This document shows positions 8,177 through 17,528 of a stretch of 55,476 bases of DNA, piece after piece. Origin of the DNA: Candidatus Thioglobus sp. (GTDB lineage Bacteria; Pseudomonadota; Gammaproteobacteria; PS1; Pseudothioglobaceae); the NCBI GenBank assembly GCA_028352435.1, contig JAOMMB010000005.1:1-55476 (forward strand), written 5' to 3'. Made by a program: the position numbers and the translations under genes. The notes beneath the pieces are model-generated. The model did no database searches. It saw only the letters and a list, made by a program, of their open reading frames with translations, and was not told where the DNA came from. Each line of letters begins with the position of its first letter. Position 1 is the stretch's first letter.

Positions 8177-9310
8177 ATGATATTTACTTCTGAATCTGTT
8201 TCGGCAGGACACCCTGATAAAGTTTGCGATCAAATTTCTGATGCAATTTTAGATGCAGCACTAACTCAAGACAAAGACTCTCGCGTTGCGGTTGAAACAC
8301 TAGTTAAAGACAACCATGTTGTTTTAGCTGGCGAAATCACCACAGGCGCTATCATTAATTACGAAAAAATCGTACGCGACACAATTATTGGTATTGGCTA
8401 CGATAAAGAAGAATATGGCTTTAATGGTCACACTTGTGACCTTACCAATCTCTTAGGCGAACAATCTCAAGATATCGCCATGGGCGTTGATGAATTTCAA
8501 GATCATGAACAAGGCGCTGGTGACCAAGGCTTAATGTTTGGTTATGCTTGCAATGCTACCGATGTACTTATGCCGGCACCAGTTTTATATGCACATCGCC
8601 TAGTTGCTAAACAAGCTGAGCTGATGAAAAATGGCCAACTACCTTGGTTGCGTCCTGATGCAAAATCACAAGTCTCTTGTATTTATAAAGACCATAAAAT
8701 CGTTGGTATTGATGCTGTAGTGCTATCAACTCAGCACGATGCAGATATTTCTCTTGACGATTTACATGAAGCAATTTTGGAAGAAGTGATTAAGCCAGTT
8801 CTTCCTAGTGAATGGCTAAGTGATTCAACCAAATTTCATATCAATCCAACGGGTAATTTTGTCATTGGTGGTCCTGTAGGTGATGCAGGTTTGACGGGTC
8901 GAAAGATTATCGTTGACACTTATGGTGGTATGGCTCGTCACGGTGGCGGTGCATTTTCTGGAAAAGATCCATCAAAAGTTGACCGCTCTGCTGCTTACGC
9001 AACCCGCTATGTTGCTAAAAATATTGTTGCAGCTGGATTGGCGGAACGTTGTGAAGTTCAAGTTTCTTATGCCATCGGTGTTGCTGAGCCCACTTCAATT
9101 AGTGTTGAAACTTTTGGTACAGGTAAGATTTCTAATGACGCTATCGAAGCACTCGTTCGCGAACACTTTGACTTACGTCCTAAAGGTTTAATCGCCATGC
9201 TAGATCTTAAACGACCAATTTATCAACAAACAGCCAGTTATGGTCATTTCGGTCGCACAGAAGATGAAATCACATGGGAAAAAACTGACCGAACTCACTT
9301 GTTGAAATAG
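8177..9310 (+). CDS. metK: S-adenosylmethionine synthetase
   Basis: Makes SAM from methionine and ATP. 377 residues, close to the 384 of E. coli. Visible motifs include [18 protein letters not shown] at the N-terminus (ATP-binding His), the [12 protein letters not shown] hexapeptide loop, and the P-loop-like [20 protein letters not shown] strong Shine-Dalgarno AAGGAG precedes the ATG by eight bases, unusual in this window and a sign of high expression. The leader carries a SAM-II-type riboswitch, so SAM represses its own synthesis. ahcY follows behind its own promoter. Confidence 0.98.
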   Translation: MIFTSESVSAGHPDKVCDQISDAILDAALTQDKDSRVAVETLVKDNHVVLAGEITTGAIINYEKIVRDTIIGIGYDKEEYGFNGHTCDLTNLLGEQSQDIAMGVDEFQDHEQGAGDQGLMFGYACNATDVLMPAPVLYAHRLVAKQAELMKNGQLPWLRPDAKSQVSCIYKDHKIVGIDAVVLSTQHDADISLDDLHEAILEEVIKPVLPSEWLSDSTKFHINPTGNFVIGGPVGDAGLTGRKIIVDTYGGMARHGGGAFSGKDPSKVDRSAAYATRYVAKNIVAAGLAERCEVQVSYAIGVAEPTSISVETFGTGKISNDAIEALVREHFDLRPKGLIAMLDLKRPIYQQTASYGHFGRTEDEITWEKTDRTHLLK

Positions 9311-9328
9311 TTTTAAACACACAAGATT

Positions 9329-9337
9329 TGGTATAAT
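9329..9337 (+). promoter_or_regulatory. Extended -10 promoter of ahcY
   Basis: TGGTATAAT is a perfect extended -10 placed about ten bases before the SAH riboswitch. Transcription would begin at about 9344, at the edge of the aptamer. It gives ahcY expression independent of metK read-through. Confidence 0.65.
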
Positions 9338-9345
9338 AACCAAAC

Positions 9346-9415
9346 TGCCGAGGAGCGTTGCGTTGAAACTTGTTTTCAATCAGGCTTGGCGATCTAGATA
9401 ATCAAACGACGCTCA
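9346..9415 (+). promoter_or_regulatory. S-adenosylhomocysteine (SAH) riboswitch
   Basis: The strand reads GCCGAGGAGCGTTGCG, the hallmark 5' block of the SAH riboswitch, and later CAGGCTTGGC and CGACGCTCA. P1 is GCCGAG (9347-9352) with CTTGGC (9385-9390); P2 is TTGAAA (9363-9368) with TTTCAA (9374-9379); the P4 pseudoknot is GAGCG (9353-9357) with CGCTC (9410-9414). All three helices are intact. It sits directly before ahcY, the SAH hydrolase gene. Known members switch expression on when SAH accumulates. A T run follows P4, and the AAGGAG ribosome-binding site is at 9433-9438. Confidence 0.95.
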
Positions 9416-9443
9416 TTTTTTTAAATTTCCTAAAGGAGAGAAA

Positions 9444-10814
9444 ATGAGCAACTCAACAATTAAAAACAACGACTACAAAGTCGCCGATATGGCATTAGCC
9501 GATTACGGGCGCAAAGAAGTGGAAATGGCCGAAGCAGAAATGCCTGCGTTGATGACACTTCGTGACAAATATCGTGACGAACAACCACTTAAAGATGCTC
9601 GAATCTTAGGTTGTATTCACATGACTATTCAAACAGCTGTTCTTATGGAAACCTTGGTTGACCTAGGTGCACAAGTGCGTTGGTCAAGTTGTAATATCTT
9701 TTCAACTCAAGATCACGCAGCAGCAGCAATGGTTGCCGCAGATATCCCAACATTCGCCTGGAAAGGTGAAACTGAGGAAGAATTCCTATGGTGTATTGAG
9801 CAAACTATTTTAGAAAATGGTAAGCCTTGGAATGCCAACATGGTGCTTGATGATGGTGGCGATCTAACTCAGATGTTGCATGAAAAATACCCAGCTATGC
9901 TAAATGACATCCACGGTATTAGTGAAGAAACCACTACGGGTGTTCACCGCTTACTTGAGATGATGGAACTAGGTACCTTAAAAGTACCAGCTATTAATGT
10001 TAACGACTCTGTCACTAAAGCTAAAAATGACAACAAATACGGCTGTCGTCATTCACTTAACGACGCTATTAAGCGTGGTACTGATATGTTAATGTCTGGC
10101 AAAAAAGCATTGGTTATTGGCTATGGCGATGTGGGCAAAGGCTCTGCACAATCGTTACGTCAAGAAGGCATGATTGTTAAAATTTCTGAAATTGACCCAA
10201 TCTGTGCCATGCAAGCTTGTATGGATGGGTTCGAGATTGTTTCACCTTATATCGACGGTATTAACACTGGTAAAGCTGAGAATATCAATAAATTATTATT
10301 ATCAACCACTGATCTTATTGTTACCACGACTGGAAACATGAATGTTTGTGATAGCGCCATGCTAGAAACAATCAAAGAAGGTTCTGTGGTATGTAATATT
10401 GGCCACTTTGATAATGAAATCGACACTCAATTTATGCGTGATAATTGGCGTTGGGATGAAGTAAAGCCTCAGGTTCACCGTGTTTACCGTAGTGATGATA
10501 AAAATGATTACCTAATCTTATTATCTGAAGGCCGTTTGGTCAACTTAGGCAATGCAACAGGACACCCAAGTCGTATTATGGATGGTTCGTTTGCAAATCA
10601 AGTATTGGCACAAATGCACTTATTTGATGCTAAATTTGCAACCAGAGGTGGCGATATCTACGTAGAGGTTCTTCCTAAGAAGCTTGACGAAGAAGTTGCT
10701 GCTGGTATGGTGGGTGGCTTTGGTGGTGTACTAACAACACTAACAGACGCACAAGCAAGCTATATCAAAGTTAATAAGGAAGGCCCATTCAAGCCAGAAT
10801 CTTATAAATACTAG
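9444..10814 (+). CDS. ahcY: Adenosylhomocysteinase
   Basis: NAD-dependent hydrolysis of S-adenosylhomocysteine to adenosine and homocysteine, which removes the product inhibitor of methyltransferases. 456 residues, normal. Substrate-domain motifs include [12 protein letters not shown] and [16 protein letters not shown]; the NAD fold carries [14 protein letters not shown]; the C-terminus ends in the conserved [10 protein letters not shown] strong Shine-Dalgarno AAAGGAGAG precedes the ATG. The SAH riboswitch upstream and intrinsic terminator downstream make it a self-contained unit next to metK. Together they form the SAM/SAH branch of the activated methyl cycle. Confidence 0.98.
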   Translation: MSNSTIKNNDYKVADMALADYGRKEVEMAEAEMPALMTLRDKYRDEQPLKDARILGCIHMTIQTAVLMETLVDLGAQVRWSSCNIFSTQDHAAAAMVAADIPTFAWKGETEEEFLWCIEQTILENGKPWNANMVLDDGGDLTQMLHEKYPAMLNDIHGISEETTTGVHRLLEMMELGTLKVPAINVNDSVTKAKNDNKYGCRHSLNDAIKRGTDMLMSGKKALVIGYGDVGKGSAQSLRQEGMIVKISEIDPICAMQACMDGFEIVSPYIDGINTGKAENINKLLLSTTDLIVTTTGNMNVCDSAMLETIKEGSVVCNIGHFDNEIDTQFMRDNWRWDEVKPQVHRVYRSDDKNDYLILLSEGRLVNLGNATGHPSRIMDGSFANQVLAQMHLFDAKFATRGGDIYVEVLPKKLDEEVAAGMVGGFGGVLTTLTDAQASYIKVNKEGPFKPESYKY

Positions 10815-10833
10815 ATTCAACCTTTAGTAAAAT

Positions 10834-10863
10834 AAAAAATGCGGCCCTTGGGTCGCATTTTTT
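10834..10863 (+). terminator. Intrinsic terminator after ahcY
   Basis: AAATGCG and CCC pair with GGG and CGCATTT across a TT loop, with one G/T mismatch, followed by a run of T. This is a strong rho-independent terminator closing the metK-ahcY block; the A-rich left flank also allows function from the other strand. Confidence 0.9.
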
Positions 10864-10939
10864 GTGCGATTTTGATTATTTGCCAAATATATACATAAAT
10901 AATAAAAAATACCTTAAAAAGGCCATAAAATAGCGAAAA

Positions 10940-10999
10940 TATCTTAAAAAACACTTATAAATAGCACTTTTTATCTATTTTTAGGTGTTTTTTAAGATA
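10940..10999. repeat. 25-bp AT-rich inverted repeat
   Basis: Left arm 10940-10964 and right arm 10975-10999 are reverse complements at 23 of 25 positions (TATCTTAAAAAACAC is perfect), separated by ten bases. The 175-base spacer 10864-11038 holds no gene and is otherwise AT-rich, with a lesser copy of the CTTAAAAA motif at 10911-10919. The hairpin is longer than a normal terminator and lacks a GC core. It may be a cruciform, a protein-binding palindrome or the remnant of a small inverted-repeat element. Confidence 0.75.
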
Positions 11000-11038
11000 A
11001 ATTAGTAATATTTCCATTTTTTCTTAAATAAATTAATC

Positions 11039-12022
11039 ATGATAGATCCATTATTTACCAGTAACACTCAATTTGAACAAAATTTCTATCAAGGCTTAGA
11101 CGCCATGCTTGAATATAATGAGCCTGGCGTGTTTATTTTAGTATTGGCCAACGCTTTGGCTGATGAAAAACTATGGCGCCAACTCAAGCCAAAGCTATCA
11201 GACAAATTCGAACAACTTAAAGCTACGAAAATAAGAGGATCAGCTGATGACATTGCAGTTTTCGATCAGTTAAAAAAAATAGATTTTTCCGATCTTGATA
11301 TTGTTAAATATAAGCAGATTGGTGGGTTTGAATTACAATATAACCCGCTTCGCGCTTTACGTACTCAGCGAATGTCAAATGCTAAAACCAAAGGTATGAG
11401 TGAAGATTTTAATGAGAGTGAATTTCACTTTAATAAAGATTTCTTACAAAAAGAGTTGTTTTTTAAAGGCCAGCTTTTCTCTAAAGACATTTCACTTTTT
11501 TATAATAAATTTCCTTTTGCAAAATGCCATGGCCTTGTCGTTGTTGAGGCAGATAAAAACCATCCACAACTTCTCACTCCGCAGCTTCATCAATTTGCCT
11601 GGATGATGGCAAATGCTGTCGGGCTAAATATTAAAGGCTTCACCTTGGCTTATAACTCTTATGGTGCCTATGCATCGGTGAATCATTTTCACCTGCAATG
11701 TTTTATTAGAGAAAACCCGCTACCCATTGAAAATGATGAAAAATATCCTTTGATTAACCATTGGTTTAACTCGATGGGTGACGCTTGGGAATTTATTGAA
11801 AGCTTGCATCGTGACGAACAACCTTATCATCTAATTTATCGAGATCAAGCTGTTTTATGTGTGGTTCGCCAGCGTCAGGATGATTATAAACATGAAAACT
11901 GGACATCTGGCTACGCGTGGTATGAAGCATGTGGTGGCGTTAACACAGCTACTTTAAATGACTATGATTACCTAACAGAAAATGAACTTAAAGCAGAATT
12001 ACTTAAACTTAAAATAACCTAG
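11039..12022 (+). CDS. HIT-superfamily nucleotide phosphorylase/transferase-like protein
   Basis: 327 residues. The C-terminal half has the pattern of the HIT-like galactose-1-phosphate uridylyltransferase/GDP-hexose phosphorylase/Ap4A phosphorylase group: NKFPFAKCHGLVVVE, then YNSYGAYASVNHFHLQCF, where H216, H218 and Q220 form the HxHxQ nucleotidyl-transfer motif. The N-terminal 100 residues are not recognised. Such enzymes act on nucleoside-diphosphate sugars or dinucleoside polyphosphates through a histidine-nucleotidyl intermediate; the substrate here cannot be told. It stands alone, after the ahcY terminator and the inverted repeat and 121 bases before glyQ. Confidence 0.65.
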   Translation: MIDPLFTSNTQFEQNFYQGLDAMLEYNEPGVFILVLANALADEKLWRQLKPKLSDKFEQLKATKIRGSADDIAVFDQLKKIDFSDLDIVKYKQIGGFELQYNPLRALRTQRMSNAKTKGMSEDFNESEFHFNKDFLQKELFFKGQLFSKDISLFYNKFPFAKCHGLVVVEADKNHPQLLTPQLHQFAWMMANAVGLNIKGFTLAYNSYGAYASVNHFHLQCFIRENPLPIENDEKYPLINHWFNSMGDAWEFIESLHRDEQPYHLIYRDQAVLCVVRQRQDDYKHENWTSGYAWYEACGGVNTATLNDYDYLTENELKAELLKLKIT

Positions 12023-12143
12023 TTTAGTTTTTTAGTATTTCACAATCCCTATCAAGGTTTATCTATTGATAAAAGCCCAATCTAATAGCGCTTGATGCGG
12101 TAAAATTTTTGTAATTTTTTAGACTAATTTCAACCGACTTATT

Positions 12144-13043
12144 ATGTCAATTTCAGATTTAGATGCAAGCGCATCGTTTCAAAATTTAATCTTAAAACTA
12201 CAAACTTTTTGGGCCTCAAAAGGCTGTACATTATTGCAACCTTTTGATATGGAGATGGGCGCAGGCACCTTCCATCCGGCTACTTTTTTAAGAGCTGTTG
12301 GTCCGGAACCTTGGAAAGCGGCTTATGTGCAACCTTCGCGCCGCCCTACTGATGGACGTTATGGTGAAAATCCAAATCGTCTTCAGCATTATTACCAATT
12401 TCAAGTTATTCTTAAACCGTCTCCTAAAGATATTCAAGATTTGTATTTAGAATCTTTAAGTGAGATTGGTATTGATTTAAGTAAGCATGATGTGCGTTTT
12501 GTTGAAGACAATTGGGAATCTCCAACATTGGGCGCTTGGGGTTTAGGCTGGGAGATTTGGCTGAACGGCATGGAAGTTTCTCAATTTACTTATTTTCAAC
12601 AAGTCGGCGGTCTAGCTTGCAAGCCAGTATCTGGTGAGCTAACTTATGGCTTGGAGCGTCTTGCTATGTATCTTCAGGGTGTTGACAGCGTATTTGATTT
12701 GGTTTGGACTGAGGGTGTTAGTTATGGTGATGTTTTCCATCAGAATGAAGTTGAGCAATCGACTTATAATTTTGAAATTGCTGATACCGATGTATTGTTT
12801 AAGCAATTTGACGAAGCTGAGTCAATGAATGAGCAGCTAATTGAAAAAGCTCTGCCCTACCCAGCTTATGAACAAGTGATGAAAGCCTCTCATTTATTTA
12901 ACTTGCTTGATGCACGTCATGCTATCAGTGTGACAGACCGTGCAAGATTCATTCGCAGGGTGCGTGCTATGAGTCAAAAGGTAGCGCAAACTTACTTTGA
13001 TTCACGAAAAGCTTTAGGCTTTCCAATGGTTCAAGACTCTTAA
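12144..13043 (+). CDS. glyQ: Glycyl-tRNA synthetase alpha subunit
   Basis: Catalytic subunit of the alpha2beta2 bacterial GlyRS. 299 residues, normal. The sequence is highly conserved: [27 protein letters not shown] at the N-terminus, [26 protein letters not shown] (motif 2 region), and [16 protein letters not shown] (motif 3). glyS, coding the beta subunit needed for tRNA recognition, normally follows at once but is absent; a YqaA-family gene comes six bases later. I saw no T-box in the 121-base leader. Confidence 0.97.
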   Translation: MSISDLDASASFQNLILKLQTFWASKGCTLLQPFDMEMGAGTFHPATFLRAVGPEPWKAAYVQPSRRPTDGRYGENPNRLQHYYQFQVILKPSPKDIQDLYLESLSEIGIDLSKHDVRFVEDNWESPTLGAWGLGWEIWLNGMEVSQFTYFQQVGGLACKPVSGELTYGLERLAMYLQGVDSVFDLVWTEGVSYGDVFHQNEVEQSTYNFEIADTDVLFKQFDEAESMNEQLIEKALPYPAYEQVMKASHLFNLLDARHAISVTDRARFIRRVRAMSQKVAQTYFDSRKALGFPMVQDS

Positions 13044-13049
13044 ACCTTA

Positions 13050-13622
13050 ATGCAGATTTTTTCTAGAATTTACCAAAAAACTCTGGACTGGGCGCAAAGT
13101 AAGTTTGCTATTTACTGGCTATCAATTATTAGCTTTTTAGAATCTTCAATCCTGCCTTATCCACCGCCTGATGTTTTATTAGCGCCAATGGCACTAAGGC
13201 GTCCTAACAAAGCTTATCAATTTGCTTTGATTACAACCCTATTTTCAGTGTTAGGAGGTCTTGCTGGGTATTTGTTGGGCGATGTGTTGCTTGACTTTTT
13301 ACTAACTGCTGAGCTAATCAAGCCAGATGCTATTACATCGGTTAAAGTATTTTTTGATCAATATGGTATTTGGGTTATTGGTGTGGCAGCTTTTAGCCCC
13401 ATCCCTTATAAATTGGCTACTATTACTGCGGGCAGTATGGCGATGCCACTATTGCCTTTTATTTTGATTTCGTTAATCGCAAGAGGTGCGCGTTATTATT
13501 TAATAGCTGGTTTGGTCAAAACTTACGGCGATCAATGCGATCAATGGTTAAAAAAATACATTGATCGTTTAGGTTATGGTTTAATTGTTATTGTTATTTT
13601 TGGAGCTTTGTATGTTAGGTAA
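13050..13622 (+). CDS. yqaA: YqaA-family (DedA/VTT-like) membrane protein
   Basis: 190 residues, four or five membrane helices. It matches the YqaA branch of the DedA/SNARE-associated superfamily: FLESSILPYPPPDVLLAPMAL, a glycine-rich second helix (GGLAGYLLGDVL), and the reentrant-loop motif FSPIPYKLATITAG. DedA-type proteins are implicated in lipid scrambling and membrane homeostasis; the role of YqaA is not established. It follows glyQ by six bases and its 3' end overlaps the next lipoprotein gene by 11 bases. In many gammaproteobacteria yqaA lies beside nlpD, consistent with the neighbour here. Confidence 0.85.
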   Translation: MQIFSRIYQKTLDWAQSKFAIYWLSIISFLESSILPYPPPDVLLAPMALRRPNKAYQFALITTLFSVLGGLAGYLLGDVLLDFLLTAELIKPDAITSVKVFFDQYGIWVIGVAAFSPIPYKLATITAGSMAMPLLPFILISLIARGARYYLIAGLVKTYGDQCDQWLKKYIDRLGYGLIVIVIFGALYVR

Positions 13623-14178
13623 ATGGTTGAGTGTTGTCTTGCTAGTATCACTCAGTGGATGCTATTCTTCATCGCCTAAACAGGCTATTATTGTTGTTGA
13701 AAAATCTAGTCATTTAGAAAATATTAATCAACAAAACTTACAAGTTGAGCGCTCAACCGAGAAAACTAAAAGAGCAACAGATCAATACGCCTCAAAAGCT
13801 ACAAAAATTAAACCTCGTCAGGCGAATACAAAACAGCTTAATAAATGGCAAATTCCAGTTAATGCCAGTGTGAGCAAAACCTTTTCTAAAAATCATCAAG
13901 GGTTAACTTTTAACACACAAGTAAAGCAAGAGATTCATGCCATTCGTGAGGGTAAAGTTATCTATGTTGGCAATAAAATGAAAAGCCATGGCACTATGAT
14001 TGTTATTCGCCACCCATTAGGGTTTTACAGTACTTACACCCAAAGCCAATCTTTACGGGTTTCTGTTGGCGATAAGATTAAGAAAAACCAAGTTATTGCG
14101 AGCACCAATAGTCATCCGTTTTACTTTGAAATGAAAAAATTCAAACAAACGATTAATCCGCTCAAATACTTAAAATAA
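13612..14178 (+). CDS. nlpD: NlpD-like lipoprotein with degenerate M23/LytM domain
   Basis: 188 residues from the ATG at 13612; an upstream in-frame TTG-type start would destroy the signal peptide. The lipobox LSGC gives lipidated C17. A Ser/Lys/Thr-rich linker leads to a C-terminal LytM domain (about residues 80-185): IHAIREGKVIYVG, GTMIVIRHPLGFYSTYTQ, VSVGDKIKKNQVIA, INPLKYLK. The zinc ligands of active M23 enzymes are lost; LHFEIR is FYFEMK here and the first HxxxD is absent. That is also true of NlpD, which activates amidase AmiC at the septum without cutting peptidoglycan. No LysM domain is present, so it is a shortened form. Confidence 0.75.
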   Translation: MLGKWLSVVLLVSLSGCYSSSPKQAIIVVEKSSHLENINQQNLQVERSTEKTKRATDQYASKATKIKPRQANTKQLNKWQIPVNASVSKTFSKNHQGLTFNTQVKQEIHAIREGKVIYVGNKMKSHGTMIVIRHPLGFYSTYTQSQSLRVSVGDKIKKNQVIASTNSHPFYFEMKKFKQTINPLKYLK

Positions 14179-14195
14179 ACGCTAAAATATTAATT

Positions 14196-15233
14196 ATGAA
14201 TGATTACTTACAAAATATGACACCTAACCAAGTTATTGGTATTTTACTTATTGTTGCGACGGTTGCACATTTGACTCTTGGCTTCGTTTTAAGACAGGTC
14301 AGTAAACACACAAGTAAAACCAAAAATCAGCTTGATGATCATCTGGTTAAGTCTGTTTCCACTCCTCTAAAAACCTTAATTTGGTTTGGCTGGCTCTACT
14401 TTTCTATTGTGGCTTTCGAAGGGCAAATCGAGGCGCTAACTTCGGTCATTGGATATATTAATATCACACCAATATTTATCGTTACCTGGGGCGTTGTTCG
14501 CATGATTTCAGGCATCGAGACTTACCTAGTTGAAGAAGATAATAGTGTTGATAACGACTCAGTGAGATTGTTTTCAAGATTGATCAAAATTTTGATTGTT
14601 ACCGCTATCTTATTAGGCATTGCTCAATTTTTAGGTTTTTCAATTTCAAGCTTACTAACTTTTGGTGGTGTTGGTGGTATTGTAATGGGCTTTGCTGCCA
14701 AGGATATGCTAAGCAATATTTTTGGCGGACTTATGATTCAAATGGATAAGCCTTTTTCTACAGGCGATTGGATTCGCTCTACGCAATTTGAAGGTACCGT
14801 TGAAAAAATTGGCTGGCGCATGACACGTATTCGTACTTTTAGCCTAAATCCAGTCTATATTCCTAACTCAATTTTTGCCTCAATCCCTATTGAAACCCCT
14901 TCGCGCATGACTAATCGTCGAATCAATGAAGTGGTTGGTATTCGTTATGATGATATCAAGCAAATGCCGCTGATTGTTGCAGAAGTTGAAAATATGCTTA
15001 AAGCACATAAAGGTATTAATCAAACTCAGTCTCTGCGTGTGTTTTTTAATTATTTCAACGCTTCATCTATTGATTTTAATATCTACGCCTTTACCAACAC
15101 AACCAGTAAAGATGAATATCAAAAAATTAAGCAAGAAATCTTACTCACTATAGCAAATATTATTGAATCTCACAATGCTGAGATTGCCTTCCCAACACAA
15201 ACATTGCATATCCAGAATAGCTCTACACCTTAG
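14196..15233 (+). CDS. MscS-family small-conductance mechanosensitive channel
   Basis: 345 residues with four hydrophobic helices followed by a cytoplasmic beta domain. The pore helix and its exit are clear: SLLTFGGVGGIVMGFAAKDMLSNIFGG, followed by DKPFSTGDWI, the signature of MscS. These channels open under membrane tension and release osmolytes in hypo-osmotic shock. The extra N-terminal helices resemble the YbdG/YnaI type more than E. coli MscS itself. It is 17 bases after nlpD and 15 before miaB. Confidence 0.92.
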   Translation: MNDYLQNMTPNQVIGILLIVATVAHLTLGFVLRQVSKHTSKTKNQLDDHLVKSVSTPLKTLIWFGWLYFSIVAFEGQIEALTSVIGYINITPIFIVTWGVVRMISGIETYLVEEDNSVDNDSVRLFSRLIKILIVTAILLGIAQFLGFSISSLLTFGGVGGIVMGFAAKDMLSNIFGGLMIQMDKPFSTGDWIRSTQFEGTVEKIGWRMTRIRTFSLNPVYIPNSIFASIPIETPSRMTNRRINEVVGIRYDDIKQMPLIVAEVENMLKAHKGINQTQSLRVFFNYFNASSIDFNIYAFTNTTSKDEYQKIKQEILLTIANIIESHNAEIAFPTQTLHIQNSSTP

Positions 15234-15248
15234 TAGTAAAATTTTATT

Positions 15249-16601
15249 ATGAATAAATTACACATTCGCACCTTTGGATGCCAAATGAACGAGTATGACT
15301 CTGACCAAATGGTTAACGTACTGAAACACTCACACAATTTAGAATTAACCGATAAAGCAGAAGATGCAGATGTATTGCTACTTAACACTTGCTCTATCCG
15401 TGAAAAAGCTCAAGAAAAATTGTTTCATCAATTAGGTCGCTGGAGAAAACTCAAAGTTAGCAATCCTAATTTAGTGATTGGCGTGGGTGGCTGTGTTGCC
15501 TCACAAGAAGGAGAATTAATCCTTAAACGTGCACCTTATGTTGATATTATCTTTGGCCCCCAGACTTTGCACCGCCTGCCAACCATGCTTAATGAGGTAT
15601 TGGGTGACAAAAAAACCAGTATCGACATCTCTTTTCCAGAAATCGAAAAATTTGACCACCTACCCGAGCCTAAGTCAGATGGTGTTAGTGCATTTGTTTC
15701 TATCATGGAAGGTTGTAGTAAGTACTGCACCTTTTGCGTAGTTCCTTATACGCGCGGAGAAGAGGTTTCTCGCCCCTTTAATGATGTTCTTAAGGAAGTG
15801 GGGATACTAGCCAAACAAGGTGTTCGTGAGGTTAATCTATTAGGTCAAAATGTTAATGCTTACCAAGGATTACTGGATGATGGTCAAAGTGCTGACTTGG
15901 CCTTATTGATCAATATTGTCGCGCAAATAGAGGGGATTGATCGTATTCGTTACACCACTTCTCATCCAGTTGAATTTTCAGATTCTTTGATTGAGGTGTA
16001 TTCTGAAGTGCCTGAGCTGGTTTCACATCTGCACTTACCTATTCAAAGTGGTTCTGACAAAATTTTAGGACTCATGAAGCGTGGCCATATGGCTATTGAA
16101 TACAAATCGAAAATTAGGAAATTACGTAAAATTCGACCTGATATTTCTATCTCTAGCGATTTTATTATTGGCTTTCCGGGTGAAAATGATCAAGACTTTG
16201 AAGACACCATGACACTCATCAACGATATTGGTTTTGACAAATCTTTTAGCTTTATCTATTCCGCTAGACCTGGAACACCTGCAGGTAGCTTTGTTGACGA
16301 TGTTGATATGTCAATTAAAAAAGAGCGCCTAGCACGTGTGCAAAAAACTATCGATGAATCAACAGAGGTTATTTCAAAATCTATGGTTGGTAGTGTACAA
16401 AAAGTATTGATTGAGAACGTATCCAAAAAGAGCACTCAAATTCCTGGCGAAACCAGCAGTTTGTTTGGTCGCACAGAAAATATGCGCAATACGCATTTTC
16501 AAGGTGATGAGTCACTTATTGGTCAAATTGTGAATGTCAAAATTACCTCAGCACGTGGTAACTCATTAGTGGGTGAGCTACACCTTCAAAATAACGCTTA
16601 A
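15249..16601 (+). CDS. miaB: tRNA-2-methylthio-N6-dimethylallyladenosine synthase MiaB
   Basis: Radical-SAM methylthiotransferase that adds a methylthio group to i6A37 in tRNA. 450 residues. The N-terminal UPF0004 domain has the cluster cysteines C11, C48 and C82; the radical-SAM motif is C156-x3-C160-x2-C163; a C-terminal TRAM domain follows ([21 protein letters not shown]). It acts after MiaA, whose gene is at 38159 in this window. It heads the miaB-phoH pair also seen in E. coli (miaB-ybeZ-ybeY). Confidence 0.97.
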   Translation: MNKLHIRTFGCQMNEYDSDQMVNVLKHSHNLELTDKAEDADVLLLNTCSIREKAQEKLFHQLGRWRKLKVSNPNLVIGVGGCVASQEGELILKRAPYVDIIFGPQTLHRLPTMLNEVLGDKKTSIDISFPEIEKFDHLPEPKSDGVSAFVSIMEGCSKYCTFCVVPYTRGEEVSRPFNDVLKEVGILAKQGVREVNLLGQNVNAYQGLLDDGQSADLALLINIVAQIEGIDRIRYTTSHPVEFSDSLIEVYSEVPELVSHLHLPIQSGSDKILGLMKRGHMAIEYKSKIRKLRKIRPDISISSDFIIGFPGENDQDFEDTMTLINDIGFDKSFSFIYSARPGTPAGSFVDDVDMSIKKERLARVQKTIDESTEVISKSMVGSVQKVLIENVSKKSTQIPGETSSLFGRTENMRNTHFQGDESLIGQIVNVKITSARGNSLVGELHLQNNA

Positions 16602-16610
16602 ACAAAATCT

Positions 16611-17528
16611 ATGCACATCTCTCTAGAAATTGATAATTCTGAACAACTGTCCGATATTTGTGGCTCATTTGATCGAAATTTACAAACGATTGCAAAAAGT
16701 CTTGATGTTGAAATTAACAACAAAGGTGGAGAGTTTGTCATTCGTGGCGATAATAAGCACTTAGCTGCTCGAATTTTACAAGATTTGAGCATGCTCAGTA
16801 AAACTCAATCTATTGGTGTGCATGATGTAGAAATGAGCATTAAAGCCTACACTGATGACGACATATCTAGTGAGTCGGTTAACATTAAAACCAAGCGTAA
16901 ATTTATTCATATACGTTCAAAAAATCAACAACATTACGTCAAAGCCATTAAGGAGAAAGATTGTACTTTTGGTATTGGACCTGCTGGCACAGGAAAAACT
17001 TATCTAGCGGTTGCACGCGCCGTTGAAGCACTTGAATGTTCAGATGTAAGACGTATTATACTAGTTCGTCCTGCCGTTGAAGCGGGTGAAAAACTTGGCT
17101 TTCTGCCTGGAGATTTAACCGAAAAAATTGATCCTTACTTGCGTCCAATTTATGACGCTTTGTATGAAATGATGGGCTTTGACAAGGTCAACAAGCTGTT
17201 GGATAAAAATACTATTGAAGTGGCACCCTTAGCTTTTATGCGCGGACGCACACTCAATGAAGCCTTCATTATTTTAGATGAAGCTCAAAACACCACAACC
17301 GAACAAATGAAGATGTTTTTAACACGTATGGGTTTTGGCTCCAAAATGGTGATTACAGGCGACGTTACTCAAATTGATCTTGCTCGACCTAATCAATCAG
17401 GCTTACTTCATGCTATGAAAGTTTTAGAAAGCGAGCCTAAAATTTCTTTTTGTCATTTTCACTCAAGAGATGTGGTTAGACACAAATTAGTACAGCGTAT
17501 TGTTCAGGCTTACGAAATCTTTGAATAA
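16611..17528 (+). CDS. ybeZ: PhoH-like ATPase YbeZ
   Basis: 305 residues, nine bases after miaB. Walker A GPAGTGKTYLAV lies near residue 125, the conserved RPAVEAGEKLGFLPGDL block follows, and Walker B is FIILDEAQNTT. PhoH-family proteins are thought to act in RNA metabolism together with the endoribonuclease YbeY. Here ybeY is not next in line; mnmA overlaps the end of the gene instead, so the standard miaB-ybeZ-ybeY-ybeX-lnt operon is truncated. Confidence 0.94.
   Translation: MHISLEIDNSEQLSDICGSFDRNLQTIAKSLDVEINNKGGEFVIRGDNKHLAARILQDLSMLSKTQSIGVHDVEMSIKAYTDDDISSESVNIKTKRKFIHIRSKNQQHYVKAIKEKDCTFGIGPAGTGKTYLAVARAVEALECSDVRRIILVRPAVEAGEKLGFLPGDLTEKIDPYLRPIYDALYEMMGFDKVNKLLDKNTIEVAPLAFMRGRTLNEAFIILDEAQNTTTEQMKMFLTRMGFGSKMVITGDVTQIDLARPNQSGLLHAMKVLESEPKISFCHFHSRDVVRHKLVQRIVQAYEIFE

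Noticed and set aside
12023-12143. T-box leader before glyQ
   Set aside because: No T-box bulge consensus or specifier hairpin was found; only a short TATCA/TGATA dyad.
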